From Thalassobacillus devorans MSP14 (GTDB taxonomy: Bacteria; Bacillota; Bacilli; Bacillales; Halobacillaceae), in NCBI RefSeq assembly GCF_000496835.1, contig NZ_KI543239.1, positions 27,996 through 91,995 of the forward strand: DNA of 64,000 bases, written 5' to 3'. Shown here in pieces: positions 49,165 through 57,696 of this stretch (its first letter is position 1; every line of letters starts with the position of its first letter). The notes beneath the pieces were generated by a model. It worked only from the letters and a program-made list of their open reading frames with translations. It was not told the DNA's origin and ran no database searches. A program made the position numbers and the translations under genes.

Positions 49165-50076
49165 ATGCTAAAACGTATAGGTTTAATTATGATGGCACTG
49201 GTTATCTGGGCAGGAGCTGGATTGACGCCAATTGTGTCTGCTTCTACGGATGGCACCAGTGATCAGGGAATCAACGAGAAGCTTGGAGTGCCGATTGTGG
49301 TTTATGGTGATACATTGACAGACGCTCAGGAAGAAGAAGTCCGGAACCTATTAGAAGTGGAAAATCGTAAAAATGTGGATGAGTTTTATGTAGATGGACA
49401 GGATATAGCCAATTATATTAATGGCAACCCGAATTCGCGGATGTTTTCTTCTGTGAAAATCACGCCCCAGGAGCAAGGGGAAGGCCTTAAAGTCAATATT
49501 GTGACACCTGATAATATAACAGCGGTGACTAAAGAAATGTATGCCAACGCTTTGCTGACTGCGGGTGTAGAAGATGCGATTGTCGACGTAGCATCCCCAG
49601 TAAAAGTAACGGGACATTCCGCACTGACCGGTATTTATAAGGCCTATGATTCTAAAGGAGTCAAGCTGGATGAAGAACGGATGGAAGTCGCCAGTGAAGA
49701 GTTGGATGTCGCCACTGAACTTGCCGAGAAGTCGGGTGTCGATAAAGAAAAAGTCAGTGAACTGCTAACCGAAATCAAAAAAGAAATGGCAGCTCAAAAT
49801 CCTGCAACAAAGGAAGAAATCGAGCAGATTATCAATGAAAAGCTGCAATCCCTGAATATTGAGCTAAGTGAGCAAGACCGACAGTTATTGATCAATCTTT
49901 TTGAAAAGATGCGAGCATTGAATATCAACTTTGACCAAGTGCAAAGGCAGCTTGAAGATATCACCTCAAGTGTCAAGGAAGTGCTGGGCGATAAAGGCTT
50001 CTGGCAGAAAGTTTCAACTTTCCTGCAGCGTATTGTTCAGGCCCTTTCTGATTTCTTCACCAGCATATTTGGTTGA
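49165..50076 (+). CDS. DUF1002 (YpuA-like) secreted protein
   Basis: A 303-residue exported protein with a signal peptide (1-27, ending VSA) and a DUF1002 domain: KLGVPIVVYGDTLTDAQEEE, SSVKITPQEQGEGLKVNIVT and VDVASPVKVTGHSALTGIYK. B. subtilis YpuA belongs here; the molecular role is unknown, and it is cell-envelope associated. The C-terminal third is coiled-coil. ATG after AAGGAGAAGAAGTT. Confidence 0.88.
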   Translation: MLKRIGLIMMALVIWAGAGLTPIVSASTDGTSDQGINEKLGVPIVVYGDTLTDAQEEEVRNLLEVENRKNVDEFYVDGQDIANYINGNPNSRMFSSVKITPQEQGEGLKVNIVTPDNITAVTKEMYANALLTAGVEDAIVDVASPVKVTGHSALTGIYKAYDSKGVKLDEERMEVASEELDVATELAEKSGVDKEKVSELLTEIKKEMAAQNPATKEEIEQIINEKLQSLNIELSEQDRQLLINLFEKMRALNINFDQVQRQLEDITSSVKEVLGDKGFWQKVSTFLQRIVQALSDFFTSIFG

Positions 50077-50081
50077 TTATC

Positions 50082-50119
50082 ATCGAGTGTAGACCAGTGT
50101 TGGCTTACACTCGATTTTT
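50082..50119 (+). terminator. Intrinsic terminator of the DUF1002 gene
   Basis: ATCGAGTGTA / TACACTCGAT 10-bp stem followed by TTTTTG, just after the stop. Confidence 0.88.
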
Positions 50120-50127
50120 GTATGTAA

Positions 50128-50156
50128 AAAAGCTTAGGGAAGAGCCCTAAGCTTTT
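50128..50156. terminator. Second, bidirectional terminator hairpin
   Basis: AAAAGCTTAGGG / CCCTAAGCTTTT 12-bp perfect stem directly before repeat copy 2. It would stop transcripts from both sides. Confidence 0.8.
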
Positions 50157-50160
50157 GTTA

Positions 50161-50375
50161 CATCCAGTTTCAGCGCCTACCCCCTCGAGGTCTTAAGTCA
50201 ACCCTCAATGTGATTAGAAAAACTTGGCTTATCGCCGCTTCCTAATGGCGAAAGCTTTAGTTTTTCTTATACTTTGATCCTTTAATAAAGTTAGTCTGTA
50301 TTAAAGTACAAAGGCCGTCACTGCGAGGATTGTCTTAAGCTTGTCGGGGGTGAGCAAGGCGCTTGCGCTTTTGTT
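50161..50375. repeat. 215-bp dispersed repeat, copy 2
   Basis: Second copy of the element at 42732, same orientation and same length. Differences cluster in the middle. Its right end overlaps the first base of the stop codon of the minus-strand DUF420 gene. Confidence 0.85.
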
Positions 50376-50905
50376 TAATAGTAAGGTGAAATCATCAGGT
50401 AGACAATAACTCCAGTTAGACTTACGTACAACCAGAGCGGCATTGTCCATCTGGCTATTTTACGATGCTTGTCCACCTTCATAGCAAGCCCGCGGAAAAG
50501 AGTGAGTAATGCTAACGGTACAATCACCGCTGCCAGGATGATATGAGTAATCAATATAAAGTAATAGATTGTCTGCAATATTCCTTCTCCCCCGTAAGAT
50601 GTGGAGGAAGCCATGGAGTGATAGGTCAGATAAGATACAAGGAATAATGCGGTGGACGTGAAAGCTGCGAATATGAACCGCTTATGCCAGGTAACATTTT
50701 TTCGTAAAATCATAAACAATGCTGCCAGTAGAAATACGAAAGTAAAGGAGTTCAAAATGGCATTGAGAAGCGGCAGTAAAGTAATATCAAAGCTGGTAAC
50801 ACTGTCTATTTTTGGTACAAACAACAGGGCTACGACAATCAGGTTGATTGCGATTGATAAGCCCACTACCCAAGGCACATAGTTGAATTCTTTATTGATA
50901 TTCAA
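50375..50905 (-). CDS. DUF420 (CtaM/YozB-like) membrane protein
   Basis: A 176-residue protein with five hydrophobic helices and conserved polar residues: NYVPWVVGLSIAINLIVVAL, FTSTALFLVSYLTYHSMAS with a His in helix, THIILAAVIVPLALLTLF, HRKIARWTMPLWLYVSLTGV. The family includes staphylococcal CtaM, needed for haem-A-type terminal oxidase function, so a role in cytochrome oxidase maturation is likely. Start TTG 50905 is 7 bases after GGGGA and gives the usual family length; GTG 50938 sits on top of its own ribosome site. Confidence 0.85.
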   Translation of the reverse strand: MNINKEFNYVPWVVGLSIAINLIVVALLFVPKIDSVTSFDITLLPLLNAILNSFTFVFLLAALFMILRKNVTWHKRFIFAAFTSTALFLVSYLTYHSMASSTSYGGEGILQTIYYFILITHIILAAVIVPLALLTLFRGLAMKVDKHRKIARWTMPLWLYVSLTGVIVYLMISPYY

Positions 50906-51065
50906 TGTCGATTCCCCATCTCTAAAAATATAATTCACCCCTTAGTATATCGAAGTGTAATAGGAGAAGCACCTTTAAAATCTTACTATTTTATGAATTA
51001 TCATCGTGTTAATAGTGTTATAAGAAAGGGTAAGCATGTACATAGAAATGATTGGAGGGGTTTAT

Positions 51066-51866
51066 GTGATTATTTTTAAAGAAGATGCTTTACAGGGAAG
51101 ACATATTTTAGTTACTGGAGCGACCGGCGGAATAGGTTTTGAAACGGCAAAGGCGGCAGTACAGGCTGGTGCTGCCGTTACGATTACCGGTCGCAATGAA
51201 GAAAAATTGGAAGAGTTGAAGCAAGCCTGTGAGGAAATTGCTGCTGATGCGAAAGTTTTTATACAAAAAGCCGATCTGACTAAGGACGAAGAGCGAAGAC
51301 ATTTGGTTGAGGAAGCTAATGAGGTAAATGGAAGGATTGATGGATTAGTTAACTCTGCCGGAATCGGTGGGGGAGGGCCAGTCAAAGATTTACCGGAAGA
51401 AGAGATGAGGAAAATTATGGAGCTCAATTACACTTCAACCGTGCTTTTGACACAATTAGTATATGAAACGATGCGAAATGCGGACGCTGGCGCTATTGTA
51501 AACTTATCTTCTTTATCAGGCCTGAGAGGAACAAAAGGAAATTCTGCTTACAGCGCATCGAAGTTTGCGGTAACAGGTTTTACACAAGCATTTGCGCATG
51601 AGGCGATTGAGGAAAATATCCGTGTCAATGCGGTATGCCCTGGGTTTGTTGATACCTCGATGGGTCTCAACGCCATCAGGAAAAAAGGAGAGCGCGAAGG
51701 CCGAAGTTTTGAAGAGCAAATGAAGGTGGTAGAAGAGGGGATACCTTCAGGCCGGATTACGAAAGCGGAAGAAGTTGCTAATACGATTGTCTTTTTACTG
51801 AGCGATGCAGCTGAAAATATTGTCGGAGAGTCCGTGAAAATTTCCGGTGGAAGTGTCATGCGCTAA
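51066..51866 (+). CDS. Short-chain dehydrogenase/reductase (FabG-like)
   Basis: A 266-residue classical SDR. Cofactor motif VTGATGGIGFETAKAA, structural NSAGIGGGG, catalytic Ser in NLSSLSGLRG, and catalytic Tyr/Lys in YSASKFAVTGF. The closing VFLLSDAAENIVGESVKISG is FabG-like. Reduces a carbonyl with NAD(P)H; substrate unknown. GTG 51066 follows GGAGGGG at the right distance; the overlapping ATG at 51064 is out of frame and closed. Confidence 0.87.
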   Translation: MIIFKEDALQGRHILVTGATGGIGFETAKAAVQAGAAVTITGRNEEKLEELKQACEEIAADAKVFIQKADLTKDEERRHLVEEANEVNGRIDGLVNSAGIGGGGPVKDLPEEEMRKIMELNYTSTVLLTQLVYETMRNADAGAIVNLSSLSGLRGTKGNSAYSASKFAVTGFTQAFAHEAIEENIRVNAVCPGFVDTSMGLNAIRKKGEREGRSFEEQMKVVEEGIPSGRITKAEEVANTIVFLLSDAAENIVGESVKISGGSVMR

Positions 51867-51985
51867 TTCACTCCTGCACTAATCAAGGTTTTCACACCAG
51901 ATACGGGGTATCGCCCGTGTCCGACATATTTTCGAGCTATTTTCGATTTTTTCGATCGAAATATCAAAATATCGAGCCCACTAAA

Positions 51986-52013
51986 AAAGAGCCTGGAGCA
52001 ATCCAGGCTCTTT
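51986..52013 (-). terminator. Terminator of the amidohydrolase unit
   Basis: AAAGAGCCTGGA / TCCAGGCTCTTT 12-bp perfect stem with minus-strand TTTTTT, immediately after the small membrane protein stop. Confidence 0.9.
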
Positions 52014-52198
52014 CATAGGATTTGGTCAAACGTTTGTTCAGGTTTCATATGCGACTCAGTAAGTTCATCTGGAAGGTCAGGTGGAAACTGGTTTCGAAAT
52101 GAAAAGAGTACAACCAGTAAAGCAACCTCAGCAATCAGATGCAGTATAACGTTAATTATGATGAAAATGGGGGTCCATTCACCGAACGAATTGATCAT
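52013..52198 (-). CDS. Small one-helix membrane protein
   Basis: A 61-residue protein with a single long hydrophobic helix (PIFIIINVILHLIAEVALLV) and a polar tail. The ATG has only a weak site (TTAAGAAAAATTC). It lies 15 bases after the amidohydrolase stop and directly before a terminator, which supports it as the last gene of a two-gene unit. Family unknown. Confidence 0.55.
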   Translation of the reverse strand: MINSFGEWTPIFIIINVILHLIAEVALLVVLFSFRNQFPPDLPDELTESHMKPEQTFDQIL

Positions 52199-52213
52199 GA
52201 ATTTTTCTTAATG

Positions 52214-52990
52214 TCAGTCTCCCTTCACTTCAACTCCTTTTTTTAAATACCAATCTGCTGCATTAGAATATAATACTTTTCGGGCAAGTTCTTCTCCTAA
52301 GGTCTCCTGGATGAGTTCAACATCCGCATCAAGAAATGGCCGGGGTGCACGAGTAGACGGAAGGTCGGTGCCAAACATCAACGCATCAGGATTCACATTG
52401 GCTATTGCTTGTAATGCTTGTGCTACATTGATATTGACCCTGCCGAACCCGGTCGCTTTAACTCTCACGCCATGCGAAACGAGGTTCAGCAACGTATCAA
52501 AACCAGATTCCGTCAGGCCAAGGTGGTCGATGGAAACAGCGGGGAGCATTTTAAGCGTACCCTCGATTTCTGGCAGATTTTTTGATTCGATATATAATTC
52601 CACATGCCAGCCTGCGAGGTCATAAATCCGGTGAGCAAAAGTTTCTAAATGTGCGAGCACTTCAGGTCCTCCGCGTTTAACATTAAAGCGGACTGCTTTT
52701 ATTCCGTCTTCATCTAACGATAGTATTTCCTCGTCCGTTGTATCTACTGGCAGCTGCGTTACTCCGACGAATCTATCGCCCAGAATTTGAAGGGCATTTT
52801 TTAAATATTGCTGGTCAAACCCCTGAAAAGAACCTGAAACAACAGCGCCTCCGTCCAGGTTCCATTTTTTTGTCCGCTTCTGATAGTCTTCACAGGTGAA
52901 TGGCTCTGGCAGATAACCCTGATTTTCAATCAAAGGATATCGCGGGTCGATGATATGTAAGTGGGCATCAAAGATTCGAATAAGATCCAC
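52214..52990 (-). CDS. Amidohydrolase-family TIM-barrel hydrolase
   Basis: A 258-residue protein of the amidohydrolase-2 group. FDAHLHIIDPRYPLIENQGY near the start holds the HxH metal pair, VSIDHLGLTE a conserved Asp-His, and LMFGTDLPSTRAPRPF the closing Asp. Members hydrolyse lactones or decarboxylate aromatic acids. The substrate is not evident. The start is given as GTG 52990; its ribosome site is poor and a few codons either way are possible. Confidence 0.82.
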   Translation of the reverse strand: MDLIRIFDAHLHIIDPRYPLIENQGYLPEPFTCEDYQKRTKKWNLDGGAVVSGSFQGFDQQYLKNALQILGDRFVGVTQLPVDTTDEEILSLDEDGIKAVRFNVKRGGPEVLAHLETFAHRIYDLAGWHVELYIESKNLPEIEGTLKMLPAVSIDHLGLTESGFDTLLNLVSHGVRVKATGFGRVNINVAQALQAIANVNPDALMFGTDLPSTRAPRPFLDADVELIQETLGEELARKVLYSNAADWYLKKGVEVKGD

Positions 52991-53030
52991 CTCGCTTCGG
53001 TAAAAATATCCATTTTAAATTCTACCATAT

Positions 53031-53618
53031 TCAATTTTTTAGTGTGGGTCTTGACGTAAAAAGCATGGTTGTCATCGCAACCACCAGTATAGTGATAGCG
53101 GAAAGCAGCAAAGTCTGTGAAGAAAAAAGCCATCCGCCTAACAAAATGACTCCAAGGTCGATGGTGAAAATAGCAAAACCGACATTGATTTTTAAAACAT
53201 CAGCGACCATCTGTGCCAGTAAGTCTGTTCCTCCCGTGCTTGTCTGGTAACGAAGCATCAGTCCAATACCACCACCTACAAAAGCCCCGCCAATCATCGA
53301 ACTGATGGCTGGGTCGAGTGCTAAATGAAAATTCCTCAACCAATAAAAGAAATCAATGAAGAAAGAAGATATCAATAAACCATGCAGGCTGTTATAAAAA
53401 TATTTCCGGTACTTGAACCAGGCAATCAAAAAGATCGGAATGCTGACAAAAAGAATGGTCAAGCCCGTTTCCAATCCCCACAAATAATGAAAAATCAATC
53501 CGATGCCAATCACGCCTCCATCAAGTACATGATATGGTACTAAAAAAAAGTTGATACCAAATGCCAGGCATGCACTGCCGATGATAATGATGATACCTTT
53601 TTCAATCAGTTCCTTCAT
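53031..53618 (-). CDS. YitT-family membrane protein, lacking the C-terminal domain
   Basis: A 195-residue membrane protein with five or six helices, including LVPYHVLDGGVIGIGLIFHY and MIGGAFVGGGIGLMLRYQTS, the YitT/DUF161 signature. Common YitT proteins are about 280 residues with a cytoplasmic DUF2179 domain at the end. This one stops after the membrane part, as some family members do. Function unknown. ATG after GAAGGGGTCATCCT. Confidence 0.85.
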   Translation of the reverse strand: MKELIEKGIIIIIGSACLAFGINFFLVPYHVLDGGVIGIGLIFHYLWGLETGLTILFVSIPIFLIAWFKYRKYFYNSLHGLLISSFFIDFFYWLRNFHLALDPAISSMIGGAFVGGGIGLMLRYQTSTGGTDLLAQMVADVLKINVGFAIFTIDLGVILLGGWLFSSQTLLLSAITILVVAMTTMLFTSRPTLKN

Positions 53619-53713
53619 AGGATGACCCCTTCATTTTGGACAGGTTCTCTACATTTATATGCAGGATGTTGCTTAATAAGAAAGGGTTCTGCCAAAACAT
53701 CAAAATGGAAGTG

Positions 53714-53857
53714 ATGGCATTGAAGCAGCAGCTTGGCCAGCTTGGAACAACTGTTGCTTATACTGCCAGTAATCCAGCGACTGCCATGCAAAAGGATATT
53801 TTTACAGAAGTATCGCATCAGGGTCATACCGAAAATCCGCCTCAGGAGTTCCAATAA
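53714..53857 (+). CDS. Possible 47-residue small protein
   Basis: A reading frame MALKQQLGQLGTTVAYTASN continuing to a hydrophilic end (SHQGHTENPPQEFQ). ATG 53705 or 53714 are both possible, and neither has a convincing ribosome site. Codon use is Bacillus-like and the strand fits the gene downstream. Not recognised, and may be non-coding. Confidence 0.35.
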   Translation: MALKQQLGQLGTTVAYTASNPATAMQKDIFTEVSHQGHTENPPQEFQ

Positions 53858-53923
53858 AAAAGTAAATAAAGTTCCCCTTATCTGAATAGGTATAATGAGG
53901 ACTATCCATCAGGAGGGGTTTTT

Positions 53924-54736
53924 TTGAGAACTTTTCTGGAAGCTGCTCAGTTTGAACATGCTTTTTGGCTGCAGATATTAGGGGACCATGCCCGTTTTAT
54001 CCGTGACTCGCTTTATCCGACTGAAACGGAAGCCATAGAAAAAACAAAACAGCTTATTACTATATTTGACGAAATGGGTGCTAAGTCCAAAAATTTGTCC
54101 TTTGAGGAAACTAAATCATTCACTCAAAAGGCAGGAGAACATGCGCGAAATTTCCGAGTGTATAAGCTATCACTCATCCAAAGGTCACTGGAAGGAAAGG
54201 TCGGCATCCATTTGACACCTACTTTTATTAATCACATGGTTAATGAACTGGAAGAATACCTGCTTGTCATTGGTTATCTTGGCAAAGGAAAGGAGCCGCC
54301 CGTTTTTCATGAGCTTCATCATCATATGTTATGGCTTTTGGATGCCTCCGGCCATGCCGGGGCGATCAATGACACAATGGATGCTACCGAACAGCAAATC
54401 AAAAAACAGAGCGATGCCTTTCGTCAAACGTTCAATGATTTGTATTTGAAATCAGTAGAAATGACGGGATATTTACGAGCTAATATCGAATCCTTTCCCG
54501 CATTGACACGTTTCAATAACGAAACGAAAGTCGAAATGAAATTGTTCCAGACATTTTTGAAGGAATTGGAAGACATGGAGTTAACGGACGAAGCTTTAAG
54601 TTCCTTTACAGCTCTGATGGCAGATCATATGTTCCGGGAAGAATGCTACTACTTATTCAAGGTGGCGCAATCTACTGCTTCAAGGTATCCGGATTGCGAT
54701 CCAACCAAACCGCGTCTTGAAAAAGAGAATAAATAA
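53924..54736 (+). CDS. DUF2935 protein
   Basis: A 270-residue helical protein with two related halves, each with histidine- and glutamate-containing helices (QFEHAFWLQILGDHARFIRD; LTDEALSSFTALMADHMFRE). This matches DUF2935, a Bacillota family with a ferritin-like helical bundle and possible di-metal site. No known function. Start TTG 53924 after CAGGAGGGGTTTT. Confidence 0.85.
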   Translation: MRTFLEAAQFEHAFWLQILGDHARFIRDSLYPTETEAIEKTKQLITIFDEMGAKSKNLSFEETKSFTQKAGEHARNFRVYKLSLIQRSLEGKVGIHLTPTFINHMVNELEEYLLVIGYLGKGKEPPVFHELHHHMLWLLDASGHAGAINDTMDATEQQIKKQSDAFRQTFNDLYLKSVEMTGYLRANIESFPALTRFNNETKVEMKLFQTFLKELEDMELTDEALSSFTALMADHMFREECYYLFKVAQSTASRYPDCDPTKPRLEKENK

Positions 54737-54800
54737 AATGCTACATAACGGATATGCTAATAATCGATGTTTATAATCTTCAAACAAAGTAGGAATGTAT

Positions 54801-55586
54801 ATGCCTGAATTCAAATATGACTCCTGTACCATCCATTACGATGATATCGGTAAAGGAATACCACTAGTCTTGATACACCCGCCTGGCATGGGGAGACTGG
54901 TCTTCACCTATCAACATCCCTTAAGCAGTCAATACCGGTTATTGATTCCAGACTTAAGTGGGCATGGAGATTCATCGATTGCATCAGAACCCGTTACGAT
55001 AAAGCGGTATGCTGAGGAGGTCAAGGCGCTCCTTGACCACACAGGCTCACAGAAAGCAGTCATCTGTGGCTATTCCGCAGGCGGGGGAGTCGCCCAGGAG
55101 CTCGCATTGTCTTATCCAGACCGTACCAGAGCGTTAGTATTATCTGGCGGATATCCAAAAGTAGAAACACAACTTTTAAAGCTGGAATACCGTATTGGAA
55201 TGAAATGGCTCGAAACACAGCCTGATTCTTTGATTCGGGTTCTTGCCCGATCTCACTTTTTAGATACAAACGTCCAGCAGATGATAACGGGGCATATGGG
55301 GAAAGCAGATTTAAAAAGCTGGTATGATTTTTACTATGAGTCCTATCATTATGATTGTTCAGCACGTTTAGGCGACATAGACTGCCCGGTACTTTTAATG
55401 TATGGGGTTCGTGTTTTCTGGATTCATCACCATAGTTATCATTATCGAAAGTGCGAAAATGCCCGCTTAAATCATATCGAAAAGGCGACACACCAACTGC
55501 CGACAAAACATTGGCATAGCTTTAATCATTACTTGGACCTCTTCATACAGGAAAGCCTGTCAAAACAAAACTTTACTATCCAATGA
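54801..55586 (+). CDS. Alpha/beta-hydrolase
   Basis: A 261-residue alpha/beta-hydrolase. The oxyanion loop is VLIHPPGMGRLVF, the nucleophile elbow GYSAGGGVAQELA (Ser), and the catalytic His is probably in KATHQLPTKHW. The acid residue is not obvious: the strand CPVLLMYGVRVFWIHHH carries Val/Phe where related enzymes have Asp. The enzyme may use another acid or be impaired. ATG 54801 is 6 bases after TAGGAA; ATG 54795 is too close. Confidence 0.8.
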   Translation: MPEFKYDSCTIHYDDIGKGIPLVLIHPPGMGRLVFTYQHPLSSQYRLLIPDLSGHGDSSIASEPVTIKRYAEEVKALLDHTGSQKAVICGYSAGGGVAQELALSYPDRTRALVLSGGYPKVETQLLKLEYRIGMKWLETQPDSLIRVLARSHFLDTNVQQMITGHMGKADLKSWYDFYYESYHYDCSARLGDIDCPVLLMYGVRVFWIHHHSYHYRKCENARLNHIEKATHQLPTKHWHSFNHYLDLFIQESLSKQNFTIQ

Positions 55587-55601
55587 ATAGTTGACCGACG
55601 A

Positions 55602-55627
55602 CACCCCTGGCTCAGGGGTGTTTTTTA
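55602..55627 (+). terminator. Intrinsic terminator of the alpha/beta-hydrolase gene
   Basis: CACCCCTG / CAGGGGTG perfect stem with GCT loop and TTTTTT. Confidence 0.9.
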
Positions 55628-55782
55628 AATTTAATAGTTGTGTTAATAAAATTCCCTGATGTGAATGGGGATTTGGTAGTGGTTTCTGTCGATTTTTCCT
55701 GCAAACTTCTTATCCAATATCAGTAAATTTTATGCTAGAATGAAAGAAGTGATAATATTCGGAAAATTCGGAGGGGTACGAG

Positions 55783-56694
55783 ATGCGCAACGTGGAGGAA
55801 GTGAAAGAAGGAGTATTTCGAATTAGAGTCCCGCAGCCTGTTCCTGGCGACGTGTTTGTATATGTGATAAAAAAAGAAAAAGTCACGTTAATTGATGCAG
55901 GACACCCATCATCAGACTCTCAAGCCAGCCTGATAACAACATTAAAGGAAATAGGAATAAAGCTGGCAGATATTGACCAAATTATCCTAACTCATCGGGA
56001 TATGGACCACATCGGTACTTTACTGACATATGCTAATGAACTAAATTGTCAGGTGTTTGCCAGATACCCTGCGAAAAAAGAGCCAACATTATACGAGCAG
56101 CTTGAGGGCATCCGTCCCCAGCTGCCTGATCAATTCACTGAGGAACTGCTCACGAAAGCGTCGATGGATGAGATTGACTTTGCCCAAGCAGAACATCTTG
56201 CCATTACTAAACATGTGATGCACGGGGATATGATAGATGTAGGGGGAGAGTATTTAGAAGTGCTTGAAACACCCGGTCACAGCTTTGATCATATTTCTTT
56301 GTATGATCCAGGCTCCAGACTTTTGTACGGTGGGGATGTGCTGATTGAAAATGGCCCCCCTGCAAAAATTATTGATTTGCAGCAATATTTGTTTACGCTG
56401 GATGCATTGAGGCAAAAAGACATCGCAGTTGTTTTCCCCAGCCACGGTCCGATCATGGATCATCATCTTGATGCTATTGAACAAGCGTTTACTACTATTA
56501 TTGATATCGATCAGAAAATCATCACTTGCTTAAAAGATGGTTCGAAATCCTGTTATGAGCTTGCGATGCAATTTAACAATGGAAAAGTGGATGAAAACCT
56601 ATTGTTTTATATCCAATTAATATCCAACCATCTGAACCGTCTGAGGGAGAAAGATATCATTATTGATACAGGCAGGGGTGTCTCTCTGCAATAA
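55783..56694 (+). CDS. MBL-fold metallohydrolase (YflN-like)
   Basis: A 303-residue cytoplasmic metallo-beta-lactamase-fold enzyme. VTLIDAGHPSSD, ILTHRDMDHIGTL (metal ligands in HxDxDH form), ETPGHSFDHISLYDPGSRLL and LYGGDVLIENGP are the ordered MBL motifs, and VFPSHGPIMDHH gives the last His. The C-terminal 70 residues add a winged-helix-like cap often seen in LACTB2-type proteins. Substrate unknown. ATG after GGAGGGGTACGAG. Confidence 0.85.
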   Translation: MRNVEEVKEGVFRIRVPQPVPGDVFVYVIKKEKVTLIDAGHPSSDSQASLITTLKEIGIKLADIDQIILTHRDMDHIGTLLTYANELNCQVFARYPAKKEPTLYEQLEGIRPQLPDQFTEELLTKASMDEIDFAQAEHLAITKHVMHGDMIDVGGEYLEVLETPGHSFDHISLYDPGSRLLYGGDVLIENGPPAKIIDLQQYLFTLDALRQKDIAVVFPSHGPIMDHHLDAIEQAFTTIIDIDQKIITCLKDGSKSCYELAMQFNNGKVDENLLFYIQLISNHLNRLREKDIIIDTGRGVSLQ

Positions 56695-56767
56695 CCCCAA
56701 ACCAAATTTAAATAGGTTTAATTAAGTACTTATATGGCAAACTAAGCTTAAAAAAGGAGCTTACATC

Positions 56768-57199
56768 ATGAATGACGTTGCCATTAAAGAATTAAATGCT
56801 TTTCTAAAAGGGCAGTACATGGGGATTCATGCATACGAACACCTTATTCAGCGCGTGGACGAACCTGGTATCAAGCAAGAGTTACAAAATATTCAGCAAG
56901 AGCACAAGATGCACGCGATGGAAATAGCAGAACGTATTCAGCATCTTGGTGGAAATCCGGTGGACGATGAAGGTTTTATCGGGTCGATGCAGAATTTCAT
57001 CAGTAGATTCACCACGCCTGATTCGACAGAAGGGATACTGGAAAGTGCCTTAAAGGGAGAAGATGTTTATGGTTTACATTTGTCAGAAGAGATTGTTAAA
57101 GGGGATCTTGATCCGGAAAGTAAGCAGATGATTGAAAGAATACTCGATGAAGATCGTAAACATCTTCAAATTTTAAAAGGGTTGATGCCAAATGAATAA
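56768..57199 (+). CDS. Ferritin-like four-helix protein (DUF2383 type)
   Basis: A 143-residue four-helix bundle with glutamate/histidine pairs suited to a di-iron centre: MGIHAYEHLIQRVDEPGIKQ, QQEHKMHAMEIAERI and ILDEDRKHLQILKG. It resembles DUF2383/PA2169-type proteins. It may bind metal or protect against oxidants; not proven. ATG after AAAAAGGAGCTTACATC. Confidence 0.8.
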   Translation: MNDVAIKELNAFLKGQYMGIHAYEHLIQRVDEPGIKQELQNIQQEHKMHAMEIAERIQHLGGNPVDDEGFIGSMQNFISRFTTPDSTEGILESALKGEDVYGLHLSEEIVKGDLDPESKQMIERILDEDRKHLQILKGLMPNE

Positions 57200-57221
57200 G
57201 AGGGGGGTGCCCTCTTTTTTA
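57199..57221 (+). terminator. Intrinsic terminator of the ferritin-like gene
   Basis: AGAGGG / CCCTCT stem with GGGTG loop and TTTTTT, shared with the end of the convergent small gene. Confidence 0.8.
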
Positions 57222-57410
57222 TTTGTTTTTCTTTTGCTCGTGATTTTCAACTTCGTGATGACCGCTCATCATTTCACCTTCAGTAGGATGTTCTTCTCGT
57301 TCCGGTTTTGGAGGAAGAAAAGATTTAGAGTAAGAAATTCCTTTGCTGAAGACCTCTGCTTGTTCATTAGATGTTTGAACGGTTGCCTTTTTTTGTTTTT
57401 GTTGACTCAT
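57219..57410 (-). CDS. 63-residue hydrophilic protein of unknown function
   Basis: A charged, Gln/Glu/His/Lys-rich protein without hydrophobic core (MSQQKQKKATVQTSNEQAEV; later HHEVENHEQKKNK), probably unstructured. ATG 57410 follows a strong AAAGGAGGTCACCTTC, which argues for translation. Small hydrophilic proteins of this type in Bacillaceae are often spore proteins, but no specific family is recognised. Confidence 0.65.
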   Translation of the reverse strand: MSQQKQKKATVQTSNEQAEVFSKGISYSKSFLPPKPEREEHPTEGEMMSGHHEVENHEQKKNK

Positions 57411-57528
57411 GAAGGTGACCTCCTTTTTTATATGTGATTATTAATTAATATTCCATGGGAACAAAAAAACTAAACATTCATGATGATCAGCAACAAATAT
57501 GGGGGAATGTCAAAAAAACGACTTCCTT

Positions 57529-57557
57529 TTGACAGTTATGCCTCTTGAGGATATAAT
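57529..57557 (+). promoter_or_regulatory. Consensus sigma-A promoter of the gamma-family PLP gene
   Basis: TTGACA (57529-57534), 17-base spacer, TATAAT (57552-57557): a perfect housekeeping promoter 140 bases before the ATG. Confidence 0.85.
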
Positions 57558-57586
57558 CAAACTATTCAAATAAAGGTACGTGCTTA

Positions 57587-57638
57587 CATGGGGAAGCTCC
57601 TCATGAATGATACGCCTCTTCTTAGGAAGAGGTTTTTT
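57587..57638 (+). promoter_or_regulatory. Leader with hairpin and internal terminator (attenuator candidate)
   Basis: Between the consensus promoter and the gene lie an 8-bp hairpin CATGGGGA / TCCTCATG (57587-57605) and an intrinsic terminator CCTCTTC / GAAGAGG plus TTTTTT (57615-57638). A terminator inside a leader implies conditional read-through. The sequence does not match the SAM-I, T-box or preQ1 patterns I know. Confidence 0.55.
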
Positions 57639-57696
57639 ACATATAACTTTGTTGAAGGATTAAAGTATAGAAAAACGAAGGGAGTAGACAGACGAT

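Noticed and set aside
53636..53713. N-terminal extension of the 47-residue candidate protein
   Set aside because: The upstream codons include Cys-rich unlikely sequence, no ribosome site fits, and they overlap the YitT leader.
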